From: Amanita rubescens | Taxonomy: Eukaryota; Basidiomycota; Agaricomycetes; Agaricales; Amanitaceae | Reading direction: 5' to 3' | Assembly: GCA_015039365.1 (NCBI GenBank) | Contig: WION01000229.1 | Location: 1-64,000 of the forward strand | DNA length: 64,000 nucleotides | Shown here: piece by piece, positions 21,354 to 32,626 of the stretch | How the letters are laid out: the number at the start of each line of letters is the position of its first letter | Numbering within the stretch: position 1 is the first letter of the stretch | Program-made: the position numbers and the translations under genes | Notes under the pieces: generated by a model | What the model was told of the DNA's origin: nothing | What the model saw: the letters and a program-made list of their open reading frames with translations, nothing else | The model's database searches: none

Positions 21354-24300
21354 TTAAAACCGTCGCGGCGCAGCACCACCGCCTACCAATCCCTCAATAG
21401 AATGATGTTCAAGATCGTTCCGCGCTTTCAAGATCGCAGCATGCATCTCTTTCATCGCATTCCCTAGCTTGACACCGAACCGACTCAGGATATCGCGTTG
21501 CCATGCATCGTACTTGGCATTAACGCGCGCCTGAACCTGCTCATAATCTACAACGCAAACACCGAATGATTTCTGCGTGTCCGACGTGTCGAACGTCGAC
21601 CGTGCTTTCTTGATCTCTGTCAGAAGTTGTTGCCAATGAGCTAGCGAGTCGCCTAGTCTGTTGAACACGTAATCCGCTTCGAGATCCCACAGTGACTGGA
21701 ACTGTAACCATTTAGCGACGTAATCTTTGAGCTGCTGCGCCTTTTGCTCGACAAGTGCAAATGGTCGTTGTAGAGTGTCGTCCGTAAATCGCGTCGACTG
21801 CGACGTTATTCAATCAATGCTGTTCCCACGCACTAAACAAACGACCAACCAATGACGTATATGTCGTTTCTGACGCTGATGCCTTTTGCATCTGCAGGCC
21901 AATTTCATAACGAGAACTTTGAATCCGCCGTAACCGGCATACGACGCCTGAAGAGTTGAAGATGCAACCATCAGAATCAGAATGTATACTGCAACTAAAC
22001 GCTCACCTATCCAATCGTGCAACTGTTTGATCCACGTAGCACGTGCATACTCAATTGGCGGGTCCAGGAAGATGACCTGGTTCTGTATCCGGATCTCATG
22101 CACAATCGGCTTCACGGTCATGTGCGTTTCAAGGAACTGCAATAGTTCTTAGCGCAACGAGCCGATTCAATGTGATACTCGGCATACCTTCTCATCTTTA
22201 CCTCGCTTATCGCCTCGCCGTTTATTCGTGATATCTCTCAATGGCAGCGTGTCCCGACGCGTGTCGCCGTCATCTATCCGGTCAAACTCGCTGCACCAAA
22301 CTTGAATACACTGTGTGAGCCGCTGGAGGAGCACACCCTCTATCCGTTTGTCTAGTTCAGCGACCCAGTGGTCAAGATTTGCATAACCTTCGAGGTTCAG
22401 GCGATCAATCTAGGGTTTCAACTAAGCACAACTCTAGCGGTGTCACGACAACGTAGGACGTACCGCAGCCTGAATTCTTGACAGTGACTCTGAGAATGCT
22501 TCCGTCGTATATGAACACGTCGTCAAATCCTCCACCGCGCGTGTTATGTCCTTGTATAGGTCAATGACATTGTTCGTCTTGTCCTAACAGCCCGACTTAT
22601 CAGCAAACCGCACTACGATGACATTGATAACGATTTGTTACCTGCAGTATTGACACGACGCTCGCAAACTCTCGCACAAACTGCACGTTCCGGTTATCCC
22701 TTGCATCTGCACCGGAGACATACCGACTCGTGTCGTACTGGTTCATAAAGTGGTCCCAGCGGATACTCATGCCTGCAAACCAGTTAGAAATCTATTCTGC
22801 CGAAACCAACAAGAAGCATCATACCTTTCGCGATCATTCTCTGAGATTCATTCCGATATTCCGCCACCAGCCACTCAATACCTTTATTATGTTCCACCAG
22901 ATCCAGCGTCTGCCCATACGTTCGTACTGTCTCCATCAAGCTCACAGCGTGCGGGTATACCCTCTTTGCATCCTTGGCCATGTTCGAGGTAGTATGTGGA
23001 ACCTGGAACCCCAACCATAGCAGATTCCGCACTTCCTTGAACAGCGTGATAATCTGAGGGTCAAAGTTGACCGCAAGTTGGTATCCACCTCCGCGTAGAC
23101 GAACGATCTCAAATAACCGTCCATCAATGCTCAAACTCCGCTTATTGATGTCTTGCACCCAAGCTTCGTATACCGGTTTTGTATCCAGTTTCTTCTTGAA
23201 CGCGTTGCTCTCAGACTGCAGTTTCTGGCCTTCCGCATAGTGCTCCCAGCCTCGACCCAGAACATCTTCTACGCGCTTCATGTATGTGGATAGCTGACGC
23301 TCGATTTGCCGAGCCCAGATGATTGCACCGGCTATTGGTGGCAGGTCGCGCATTTGTGCCATAAGATATGCTTCCGAATACCGGTATTGTGTTTTAAACT
23401 GCATATATGAAATGTTAACGACTATCGTATGGGATGGAGACCTAGGCGGACCTTGTCATGTAATCGCTTGATATCCTCCTTAACAGAGTCAATTAGCTGC
23501 GTTTGGTATTCTTGGATAGCACCACGAATCTAGGACCTCGTAAAATCCAAGATAAACGAAATGACAGCCTGTCGCACGTACTTTTGGCCGAACGAACAAT
23601 GCATTAAACTTTGAGAACACCCGGAACATCTCATTCGCATTCCGCGCCGTTCCCAGTCTATCCCTTAACCGTGCAATGATCTGGTTCTCCACCCTTGAAA
23701 CACGCTCATTATATGCGTTCTCGGCTGCAACCCAGATCTCAGTGCCATCTATGACCAAGATCAGCGGGAGTCCTACCAAGCCTCAATCAAACCACTTACC
23801 CACTGACACGTCCAACACATCAATCCTCTTTATAATCTCATACGCCTCTTTAACCTCTTCTTCCATATCCATCCCACCAACTTCCGCAATCCCACCAAGT
23901 CCTTTCGTAGGCCCAGTCATCACAGCCAACTGCTCATGCTGCTTCCTCCACTCCCTTAAATACCTCACCCGCTCTTGCAACTTGGCATGCGCTAGCGTCA
24001 CCTTGATAGGTATAAACCTTTCCTTCCGCTTTCGCACCAAATCACGCGCCACGTTTGTAAACTCTTTCAAGTTCTCGTCCCATATTCGGAACACGTTCAT
24101 CGTCTGCGCGAGCAGCCGATCAAACGTTTCGTAAGGCGTGTATGGTAACCGGTGTGATGTGAGGATGCGCAGGAGCTGATCGCTGAAATCTCGCGAGATG
24201 GCTTCTACGAGAGGAAGGGCACGGTGGACGGGGTAAGGGGAAAGTTTAAGTTTTCGGTTGAGGTGGCCAAAAATGAGGATGACTGCTTCATGGACCTTTT

Positions 24301-25984
24301 CCAGATCAGGGGCTGATAACAGCTCGTTGAGGGGGAAATCTCGCATAAGCTGGTTATACTTGTGCACTATCAACGTATTAGTATACGATACCAGACTAAA
24401 TCGAGCAACTTGCCTTGTTCCGTAGCGTTCTGCAGGCCTGTATCCGCAATAAAGCTGACAGTTGCGCGAAAACGTTTAGCGTTTCTTAAACAATCCATAA
24501 CCATATTGACCTCTTCACTACGGAGCTGGTTTTCTATAGCTTCCAAAGCCCGCTCCAGACTAAGCCAAAAGTTGATTTCTTGTGACGCCGTGCCCGAAGA
24601 GACATCCCGGGTGAGCCTGGTTACGGATTGGATGGCCTTGATCCATGAATTGACATGTCCATGTAGGGTATTCAAAAAAGAGCTATCGCTGAGGAGCTTG
24701 GCGGGAATAAATGATATATTAGGGTGCGTTCCAGCTGCCCGAGCCTAATATATGCATTTGTTAGCCGTCGTCATACTCGTAGCAATGGCGACATACCTGC
24801 TCGACCGCCCGTTGGATAGTAGGATGAATGACAAGGTGAGTTTCTGGTATTTCAACGTTCTGCTGTAGATGCAGCAACGACAGTTCCAACTCGGCAAACT
24901 TCTTTTTGGTCATCGGGATACCTACACGTGCGCTATCCATGAGCATGCGCGAACGACGCGACCCCAAGACCAAAAAAAACATACCCATCTTGGCATCCCC
25001 AGTGTCTTTCCCGCCTCGCGCACCCACGAACGCGTCAAACCACGGTTTTACACCGTGACTCACGACAGCGTGGAGACTCTCGTAGGGCGTCTCTTCCCCT
25101 CCAAACAGATTCAAAAAGTGCAGCTGGTTAACTAGAGGCGCGGTAGGATCCAGCGTTTGGCCCCTCTTGATCAACGCCAGTGTAGTCATATTCGCGGGAT
25201 GGTACGTCAACTGCGACGTCAAGTGATACGTATACGTCGGCTGAGATTCATCTGTACCCAACGAGAAAAAAAACAATAACCGTTAGCTCAAGCCAAAAAA
25301 GAAAGAATACTGCGCACCTTCAGATTCCTCTTTTGCTTTGACGACATACACCACGCCCCCGACCTCACTTGCAAACCGCGACACCTTTTCCTCAAACTCG
25401 CTATCAAAAAGCGATTCTAGATCCAGAGGGTTTGCTCCAATCACGGGGGGAAGCAAGCTAAGGAGGTACGAGCGGAACAGCTCCGAGTCGAACGGTGGAG
25501 AAGGTGTCGTCACGGACGGTGCCGTTCCATTCTCCGACACAACGATGCCGTCAAGATCGGGGGAATTGATATGGCCATTCGTAGACACGGCTACCGGTTC
25601 CATGATACTGGTTATTGTAGTTGGGTTGTTATCTGAACCTCGAGAAGAGCTGCCCGCGATAGAGGTATCGTCGACGCGTATCGTTTGAACCGGAGTAACA
25701 GATTCCTGTTCTGGCGTTCTACTAGGTATCGTATTCGAAAGAGTAGAGGTCTGAGTGGATATGGAAGGTGACCGCGTCCCTCCTTGTGTATTTGTACTAG
25801 TCGTGGATTGTGTCCTACTTTTTGGATCGGAAGAAGTTGAAGACGGTGTTAAGGAACTAACAGAGGCGCGGATCGAGTTGGTGTTTCGAGTCCAAAGCGT
25901 GCCGATTCCTGGAAGGAGAAGTCGTGGGGGAGTCCTACGATAATTCGTGAAATACTGGTCAAGAAAATTTGGATCAGCTGCCAT
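21354..25984 (-). CDS. dhc1: Cytoplasmic dynein heavy chain, tail half only (split-gene Dhc1)
   Basis: Encodes the N-terminal tail of cytoplasmic dynein 1 (dimerisation and cargo/intermediate-chain binding), in about 15 exons. Start [12 protein letters not shown] at 25984 is followed by a Ser/Thr-rich linker. Then come [20 protein letters not shown], the DHC_N1 region with [66 protein letters not shown], and [20 protein letters not shown]. The last exon has [25 protein letters not shown] and [15 protein letters not shown], and stops after GGGAAPRRF. This corresponds to roughly a quarter of a full heavy chain: no AAA motor, P-loop or stalk is encoded here or nearby. Agaricomycetes such as Schizophyllum commune encode tail and motor in two genes (dhc1, dhc2), so the stop is probably natural rather than damage. 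The motor gene must lie elsewhere. Confidence 0.88.
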
Positions 25985-26210
25985 GAAGGAAGCATTTGAA
26001 GCAATTATGATTATATTACCTCCGGTGCCTTTGTGTGCAGGCAATGAGGCGTCCGCGAGCTGAGCTTGGCAGCAGCTTTTGCTTTGGGACGAGTGTCACA
26101 GTCACACACTCTTTTATGGTTCCCTCCCTCAAAGTGCAATATCCGCTGGTATATTATACGCAAACTAGATAGATTATCGATTATCGCGAATATATATCTC
26201 CTGAAAGCCC

Positions 26211-28661
26211 TCATCGCGCATTCCATCTACGAGTGGGCGTAAATATCGGCATCGGGTGTGCTTCCGTATTGAACACATATTCTACAAACGCCCTCGATCA
26301 GATTTCAAAACGCCGGAGAATCGGTTAGCACTTGCCGTTCAGAGGCACCACTGTGTCGTCAGAAAAGAGAAGGTACAGGTATTTCAACGTCTCAGCCTGT
26401 CGATCATTCCTGTTACTGTTGCCCTCATACTGGAAAATCTCAACACGCACCAAGAAGAAAGTCTCCATCTTGTCATCTTTTCTACTATCCTTGCTGTCCA
26501 CATCAAAGATACTTGTATATCCTCCAGAGCTGACACGACAATACTTTTCGATGGACTGGAGAATGCCCCACCCCCATTCACGATACTTTTCTTCACCCGT
26601 TAACCGATAAGCAAGGAACAAAGACTCGACAGTTTCTGGTCTGCGCGACGTCAGCCTACAACAATAAAACATCATAACCATGAACTGACCGGAGTATATA
26701 CCGCGAGTCGTATGTTGTGCCCTTGGTCCTCGTGCCACCGCGAGTGATTCTATATGAGCCTTTGATATACCAATCTCCCGGATAGTCTTTTCCAAGATTA
26801 TCTCCCTCCACACGCCAATACGCAATTTCCGGGGAAAGCCCCCTGCCGATCAAGTCAACAACCTAACCAATAAAATAGACGCATAAAACTCACGTCTCAG
26901 TCTCGTGCGTGGCCATGCACCCTTCTATTAACCTTTGACCCGTTTTCCAGTCCCTGGTATTGACGGTATTCGATCCACCAAACTGCGTTCCTAGCATCAA
27001 GGACCCGCCAAGGAAACACACCAAATGATCTTGTTTCGGCGACTCCTTCCAACCACTACACAAAGCTTTCAGACTTCATTACAACTCCAGAGCCCTGGAA
27101 CGCCCCACCTGCCATCCCATGGGTGGTTTGGGACAAGTTCAACGGTGTACGTCAATCCTCTCGTCAAACTCTTTTTAACCAGACGATCATGCACGGCTTT
27201 CATTGCCTCATCGTACATCTACCATTCCTTGATTAACAACAGTATAATGATAAGCGCACCTCGCTCACCTCGCGATAGACAGGTTCCGTTTGATTCTAGA
27301 TGAACAATTGGCTTCGATTAGTGAAGAGGATCCCAGTCACGCACAGTTTGAATGTATTGCTTTCTGACGCACAGCATTAGCCTTGATCTTGGAAGACAAC
27401 ATACAATACTCACAATAGGTACTCATAATACGAATCGCCGCGAGACCCTAACCGGATCTCAGACGATGCAAATTTGCCTTCCTGGGGACTGAGAGATGAC
27501 CTCAACGTCTTGTCCTTTGCAAAATCTTACTCAACGAACCTCATAAAGATGGGAGCTAAGCCCATTGGCTTGGTCAAGCCCTTGATAATCTTCATAACCT
27601 GTCACAACCGCGATCAACCAAGTCGCCTCCACCATGAAAAAAAAAAATCGCATACATTCTCTGCCTTATCCCAATACTTATAGTCACCCGTCAAGTAACT
27701 CAAGTACCGAAACTCCAATTGCAACGTAGTAACCTCCGCGGTGCTCACCAGTCCACCATGTCCAATATCATAAATGCCAATTTGTTCGCCCAGATTAGAC
27801 ATGGCCTGAGGTACCCCGGAAGACGTGTCAAATGCTGGCAGCAGCCGATCAGCAAGATCGACCGCTTTGTTCAGGAACAAAGTATCATTGTTAGACAGGT
27901 GGTATGATGATAAAAGTCCCCCCAAGACTCGAATCGTCGTCTAGCCAAACAAAACTCAGCACAAACCGCGAGGAAAGACGCCGATACTCGCCTCAAACAC
28001 GTTATAATTCTCGTCACGATCAAAGGACAAGGATTCCAGAATCCACCGCCTGGCGCGTTCATATTCTTCCCCAAGACCCATCAACTGGATCGTATCCAGC
28101 GCGTCCACGATCATATACCCAATCCCTCCATCGCTGGAAAAGTTTGTACCCATTCGACGTATTGGGTGGTATTCATCGGATCCCATAGCATCGCGTTCTA
28201 CCAGCCACGATCAATACCCTATAGGCAATTGTAGAACGAACGAATCCTCACCATACGCGGCCCAAGCATTCTAAACATTCCTTTCAATATCGTTTCCAAC
28301 CTCTGGACAACGAGGCGCATGAGAAGAGACACACCTTGAAAGCATTGACAACGGCCTGCTTTTTCACGCTATCTTCCTTCACTTTTACCGGTCCCATCGG
28401 AATAGATAGATCTTCTCCTGGAGAAATGATATAGTGAGGTTTGTGACCTTTATTCAACGGCTGCTGCTGTCCCAGTTCCTGTATACCAATGTCCAACTCG
28501 TCCAGCGGTCGGTTGAAGTGCCGAAACCCATAATTCTAGATGGGGTTGAAATCAGGAGCAGCGCAGTAGATGTATACCGGAAAACGCACGAAAAACAGCA
28601 ACAAAACACACGCCACGCCAAACAGGCGAAGAAACCTTTTCACCTGCCTCGGGAAAGCCAT
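26211..28661 (-). CDS. GH47 class I alpha-1,2-mannosidase, membrane anchored
   Basis: N-glycan trimming enzyme of the ER/Golgi (Ca-dependent, glycoside hydrolase family 47). The Met at 28661 opens a short cytosolic part [15 protein letters not shown] and a membrane anchor ([17 protein letters not shown]), making a type II protein. Ordered family motifs over many exons include [15 protein letters not shown] then [64 protein letters not shown] and [18 protein letters not shown] with the catalytic Glu. The final exon encodes YVFNTEAHP, whose Thr binds calcium. That exon (26211-26281) is reached only through an intron starting with GC (26282-26335). Without it the frame would end seven residues after [10 protein letters not shown]. 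The frame upstream of 28661 begins with GTG, so it is not used. The dynein tail gene starts 226 bp downstream on the same strand. Confidence 0.85.
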
Positions 28662-29257
28662 TATTTCAGTATCTATGTTTTCTTTTGTATCAACGTCTAA
28701 ATCTTCGTCTTCGCTACCGCTGTCAGAATCTTCGAACTGGAGAGCGAGTACTGAGTCCAGGGTAACGTGGAAGAAAACTGACTGCGCACTCACTTGTTGA
28801 TTCAGTGGCCCCGGGTCAGTACGTCCCGCGCCCCGAATCCGGTATCGAAGAGTGGGTTCCAGATCTGTTGAACCGCTGTTGAGGGTAGTGAAGCGGGCAG
28901 GTTATAGTAGACGGTAGCAGAGCGGTAGAAAGGTCTCCTCGTCAAATATGGCCGCCTTTGCAGACCTGGGATAGGGAAAACTGTGCAGCTACCCGACGTC
29001 GTGAATCGTGATGAGTATTAGTATTAGCTTAGGTAACCGTCTAGGACTACTTTATACTATCTGGACTTTACTTATCATCTCGTCCGCCGTGTTCATAAAC
29101 CTTCCTAGGTGGCAGCTGAGAGAGGCCACGGTCCAGACGTCCACCACTGCCCTGACTCTGCGTTCCCGCGGATCACCACGAAGCACATCACTATTCACCA
29201 TGAACCTCAACTGTACATCTCCACGCAGCTCAATGCAAATCTTACCTCGATTCGTGT

Positions 29258-29481
29258 CTAGGCGATAGCGAAGGCTGCCTCCCCGGGTTTGATGCTGTTC
29301 ACCCCATCAGTCGGTCATAATTTACAAAACCAGAGAAAACCACATACTTAATAATAACCCCCCTGCTTGTAGTGTCCATGCCCATTCTGTGCGGTGAAAG
29401 TTGGGCGGGAACAGGCAAAGAAAAAACCACTCCCTGCGTGGCTAAGAGCGCAGCGATAACCAGCGATTTGCCCAACATCAT
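29258..29481 (-). CDS. Small secreted protein 1 (short member of tandem cluster)
   Basis: Signal peptide GKSLVIAALLATQGVVFSLPVPA, with a cut expected after the FS, resembles those of three genes to its right (LAALLA.EGVVFSRPV). A likely intron follows the first exon, and the second exon closes after IKPGEAAFAIA, giving only about 56 residues. The longer second and third exons of the other members are not found downstream, so this copy is truncated or very diverged. It shares with them the two upstream GCGCTGGTCG|GT donor motifs. Confidence 0.4.
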
Positions 29482-29590
29482 AGCAGTTTCAAACGACTAT
29501 GAACAACAACTGTAAATGAAGCTTTTACTAGTACAATCCTGGAACCAAATCGAATCAGCGCGATCATGACGATTCATGAGCGTATCTGAA

Positions 29591-29706
29591 CGCACCGACC
29601 AGCGCTTGAAATGATGCGTTGAACAAGCTATATTATAGGCGTGAGCAAAGTAGGCCCTTCAATCATTGACTGCAGAACGCCGTGATGACTACTTACCGAC
29701 CAGCGC
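29591..29706 (-). promoter_or_regulatory. Paired 5' splice-donor motif upstream of small secreted protein 1
   Basis: On the minus strand, GCGCTGGTCG followed by a GT donor occurs at 29591-29605 and again at 29692-29706, 101 bases apart and just upstream of the start codon. The same pair precedes the other three cluster genes. The most natural reading is two non-coding 5' exons, or alternative first exons, ending in the same ten bases. Confidence 0.5.
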
Positions 29707-29709
29707 GTG

Positions 29710-30112
29710 TTCTAAAGGAGAGAGTCGACGAGCAAGCTGCGTGCCGTTCCGTATTCATTTATTCATCCGAACAAATCGCCTCATCTCATCACGGATTTAT
29801 CAACATCAAAAGTTTTTCATCAAATCAACGCAGCAGGCTACCGACAAGCCGACAAGTCAGGTGTTGCTGTGCAATATTTTGTCATACATCTGAGGCTCCT
29901 GGCCCTTTGAGCACGACATTTTACTTGGTGACTCAAATAATACATCATCAATCGTGAGAGCTGGCCAGCCTTGACCAGCCGACACGGGCCTCAAAGGAAC
30001 GAGCTAGTATGAATGTGGACGCTAGTCAATAGGCCTGTGGTATGGGGAACTGCATCGATCATCATGCATACGCTGTATACAGTGTCTCAAGAGACTCCAC
30101 AAACTCGTGGTA
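29710..30112. other. Spacer between small secreted protein genes 1 and 2
   Basis: No exon supported on either strand. The plus-strand frames at 29666-29957 carry no recognisable features. The stretch presumably holds the promoter of gene 1 and the 3' UTR of gene 2. Confidence 0.35.
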
Positions 30113-31022
30113 CTACTCATACCCCAAACCGCCGTCTGCAGGCCTAGTGCCACCTTCATATGGACTACTAGTCCCACCCGTCCCGCCTTTCTTATCAGCA
30201 TAGTCATTGAGCATTGCAGTGACTGCCCTAACTCCTGCCTTAACGCCCTCATGCACAAGAGGATGATTCAAAAAATCGTGTAAACGACTAGGGTTGGATC
30301 CGCCGGATCCAGCAGTTTCTTGTCCGGCGTTATGTGGAACTTCAGGAGGAGTACCCGTATGTTCAGTAGCAGTGGCGGTAACCTCCTGTTTTCCGGCCAC
30401 GGCATTATGTTGCTCCTGGGGAGAATGCTCAACTTTCGCCTGTTTGATTGGACGGGGGCCAGGTTTGTGGCCAGGTTTGTGGCCAGGTTTGTGGCCAGGT
30501 TTGTGGCCAGATTTGCGGCGGCGGCGGCTGCTGCTGCTGTCGCGAGGCACGAGAACAATACTGTCCAATGTGAGCATACCAACCCCACGCAGAAGAAAGC
30601 GACTCACTCAGAATCCCTGGCATCCAACTCTCCTTTATCCAAGTCACGCCTCGCCAAAGAATTTTCATCTTCCCAATAATCTCGTATTTTGATGTCTTCC
30701 CGATTCGAAAGATCTCGTGCAGCATGCGGGTGTTGCGAACCAGGAGTTGGCTCCAAGCTATTAACAATTCCATTGTACAGATAGTGCGTGAGAGACCAAG
30801 GGGCAAAATCTAGAGTGATCACACTCCAACGACAGTCAGTCACGAAAACCAAATGTTTGACAAGGTAATAACATACTCAAGCGCTCGCGATTGTATCTTG
30901 CCAGGTACGGCGCGTGATATGATATCTGGGGATCCATATCCGCGGGCATCGATAATAGGATGAGAAAGGACAGCTCCTTCTGCGGCCAGGAGCGTTGCAA
31001 GGACGAACGCGACCTTCGGCAT
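30113..31022 (-). CDS. Small secreted protein 2 with GHKP repeats
   Basis: Three exons on the minus strand. Exon 1 (from 31022) encodes the signal peptide of MPKVAFVLATLLAAEGAVLSH. Exon 2 (about 30604-30852) carries a repetitive acidic/basic stretch: HAARDLSNREDIKIRDYW, then SLARRDLDKG. Exon 3 (about 30113-30550) has DSSSSRRRRKSG, four tandem GHKP units made of identical 12-base repeats, and a charged linker. It ends with the family motif LHDFLNHPLVHEGVKAG, near the C-terminus. Compared with gene 4, the spacing of exons and the motif F[IL]NHP.V are conserved, while the linker is unrelated. It is probably secreted; the function is unknown. RR pairs could be Kex2-type cleavage sites. Confidence 0.6.
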
Positions 31023-31126
31023 ATGGAAATCAAAACGAACGTCGGTTTAAATGGGCAATTGAAATTCTGCAAAGCTGGAACGACGACATCGGTCTCTGAT
31101 CTACACTTTTCGTTTTGAGGAATACG

Positions 31127-31231
31127 CTTACCGACCAGCACTCTTTGATGCACGAGAAATAGCTTTTAATTATGCGGTGAGTATGCTATAACGATATATA
31201 GGCCAAAGCAAGAGCACTCACCGACCTGCGC
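31127..31231 (-). promoter_or_regulatory. Paired 5' splice-donor motif upstream of small secreted protein 2
   Basis: GTGCTGGTCG|GTAAG (31127-31141) and GCGCAGGTCG|GTGAG (31217-31231) on the minus strand, 90 bases apart. One base differs between the copies in the exon part; both keep a good donor. Same arrangement as at the other cluster genes. Confidence 0.5.
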
Positions 31232-31494
31232 TTTCTCTCGATGAGAACGGAAGAGAGTCGGGGTACAAGAAAAATCGCCGTTGGCGACGCTTCGCTTTTA
31301 TGTGTCAGATATTGATCATCATCGCGGCAGATGCGCTTGGAGGCGTTGATGCCGCCTGATGCCGCGCTATGTATCTAACTTCGCTGCCGACTGACCTGGA
31401 TACCAGTTGATGTTGCTCACTGCTTAGGAGAATTGTTACAATAAAAATGTTTCAAGAGAGTATCCGATGGTATCACTAATACTGGTAAGACGAA

Positions 31495-32205
31495 CTATCT
31501 GGATTGTGTCCCCTGCGTCCCTTGTATCCTCCCGACAACACTTTTGGCAACACTTCGCACACCATCATGATTAACCCATTTTCTGAAGGTGGAAGGATAT
31601 TTTTGAGCCCACGATTGCACATGAGAATTATCCAAAACTGTGTCCACGATGTGGGGTTTGCCGGCTGCAGTTTGACCTGGTTTGTCACTTCCGGTGCTAT
31701 TTGGAAGTTCCAGTATCCCCATATGATTCACTATCCAGTGTCAGCACACCAACCCTACGCAGAAGATAGCGACTCACTGAGCTTCGGTATATTCCCTCTC
31801 CATCAATTCATTGTCCAATCCGCGTCTTGCCAAATGATTTTCATCCTCGTCCCAATAACCCCGCGTTTCGATGTCTTCCTGATCCGAAAGATCTCGTGTA
31901 GAGATAGTTGCAGTCACAGTCAGGTGCGGCTGTTTCGATGGCTCCAAACTATCGACTATTTGATCGTACAGATCCTTCATTGGGATGAAGCCTGTGCGAA
32001 TCGGAGGACTTCACTGACAGTCAGTCGCAGAAACAAAAAGATCAATGGAAATAACATACTCAGACGCTCGGCGCTGTATAATGCCCAGTTCAGAGCGTGG
32101 TACGATGTCTGAGGACTCATGTCCATGGACATTAATAACAGGACGAGAAAAGACAACTCCCTCCGTGGCCAGGAGCGCTGCGAGGACGAATGCGACTTTC
32201 AACAT
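31495..32205 (-). pseudogene. Small secreted protein 3, frameshifted copy of gene 4
   Basis: Exon 1 (MLKVAFVLAALLATEGVVFS, from 32205) and exon 2 (DLYDQIVDSLEPSKQPHL, then TRDLSDQEDIETRGYW and LARRGLDNELMEREY; 31774-31980) are almost identical to gene 4. Exon 3 has lost the region that in gene 4 encodes the lysine/glutamine-rich linker, plus 8 more bases before PPNSTGSDKPG. Using the same acceptor as gene 4, the frame therefore stops after a few codons. The downstream part, STFRKWVNHDGVRS, is still readable in another frame. A different acceptor could rescue it, so 'pseudogene' is likely but not certain. Confidence 0.5.
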
Positions 32206-32615
32206 ATGGAAATCGGAACAAGAGAAACCAAATCGGTGGGTGAATGAGCAATTTAACGAAAGGGAGATTCTGCAAAGCTGGGACGACGACATCAGTCTCG
32301 AATCCCCAAGTGTTTGGATGCTTAAACTCACCGACCAGCACTATTAAGTTGCACGAGAACAGCTGGATTACATAGCGAGTTTATTATGGCCGTCGCGCGC
32401 ATCGAAGCGAAGGCACTCACCGACCAGCGCTTTCTTTCGATGCAAAGGGAAGAGAATGAAAGGAACCTTGATGGAAACCGGTGAGCTTATTTATATGTCG
32501 GATTAAATAATCATCACACGCATCGGATGCCAAGGAAATCTCAAGTCCGAGTTATTATTCAAATGCTGCCGCGCTATGTATCCACAGCTGGAACGCCAGC
32601 ATATTGTGATGGTAC
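31737..32615. repeat. Tandem duplication unit, left copy (contains gene 3 exons 1-2 and promoter)
   Basis: From the GTGTCAGCACACCAACCC block rightward, this unit matches 32993-33880 almost base for base through exon 2, exon 1, both donor motifs and the promoter (TTATTTATATGTCGGATTAAAT). It then continues into CCACAGCTGGAACGCCAGCA. Direct orientation. The high identity, including non-coding DNA, shows a recent duplication. Confidence 0.75.
32327..32430 (-). promoter_or_regulatory. Paired 5' splice-donor motif upstream of small secreted protein 3
   Basis: GTGCTGGTCG|GTGAG (32327-32341) and GCGCTGGTCG|GTGAG (32416-32430), minus strand, 89 bases apart. The inner copy is preceded by CTTAATAG, which looks like a branch point plus acceptor. 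It could therefore be a tiny non-coding exon of about nine bases between two introns. Confidence 0.5.
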
Positions 32616-32626
32616 TACTAATACTG

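Noticed and set aside
21354..21400. Premature stop (pseudogene) in dynein
   Set aside because: All upstream exons are open and conserved, and split tail/motor genes are known in agaricomycetes, so a natural end is more likely.
30294..30692. Plus-strand frame with GLWPGLWPGLWP or ARFVARFVARFV repeats
   Set aside because: Shadow of the 12-bp GHKP repeat of the minus-strand secreted protein, which has a signal peptide and family relatives.
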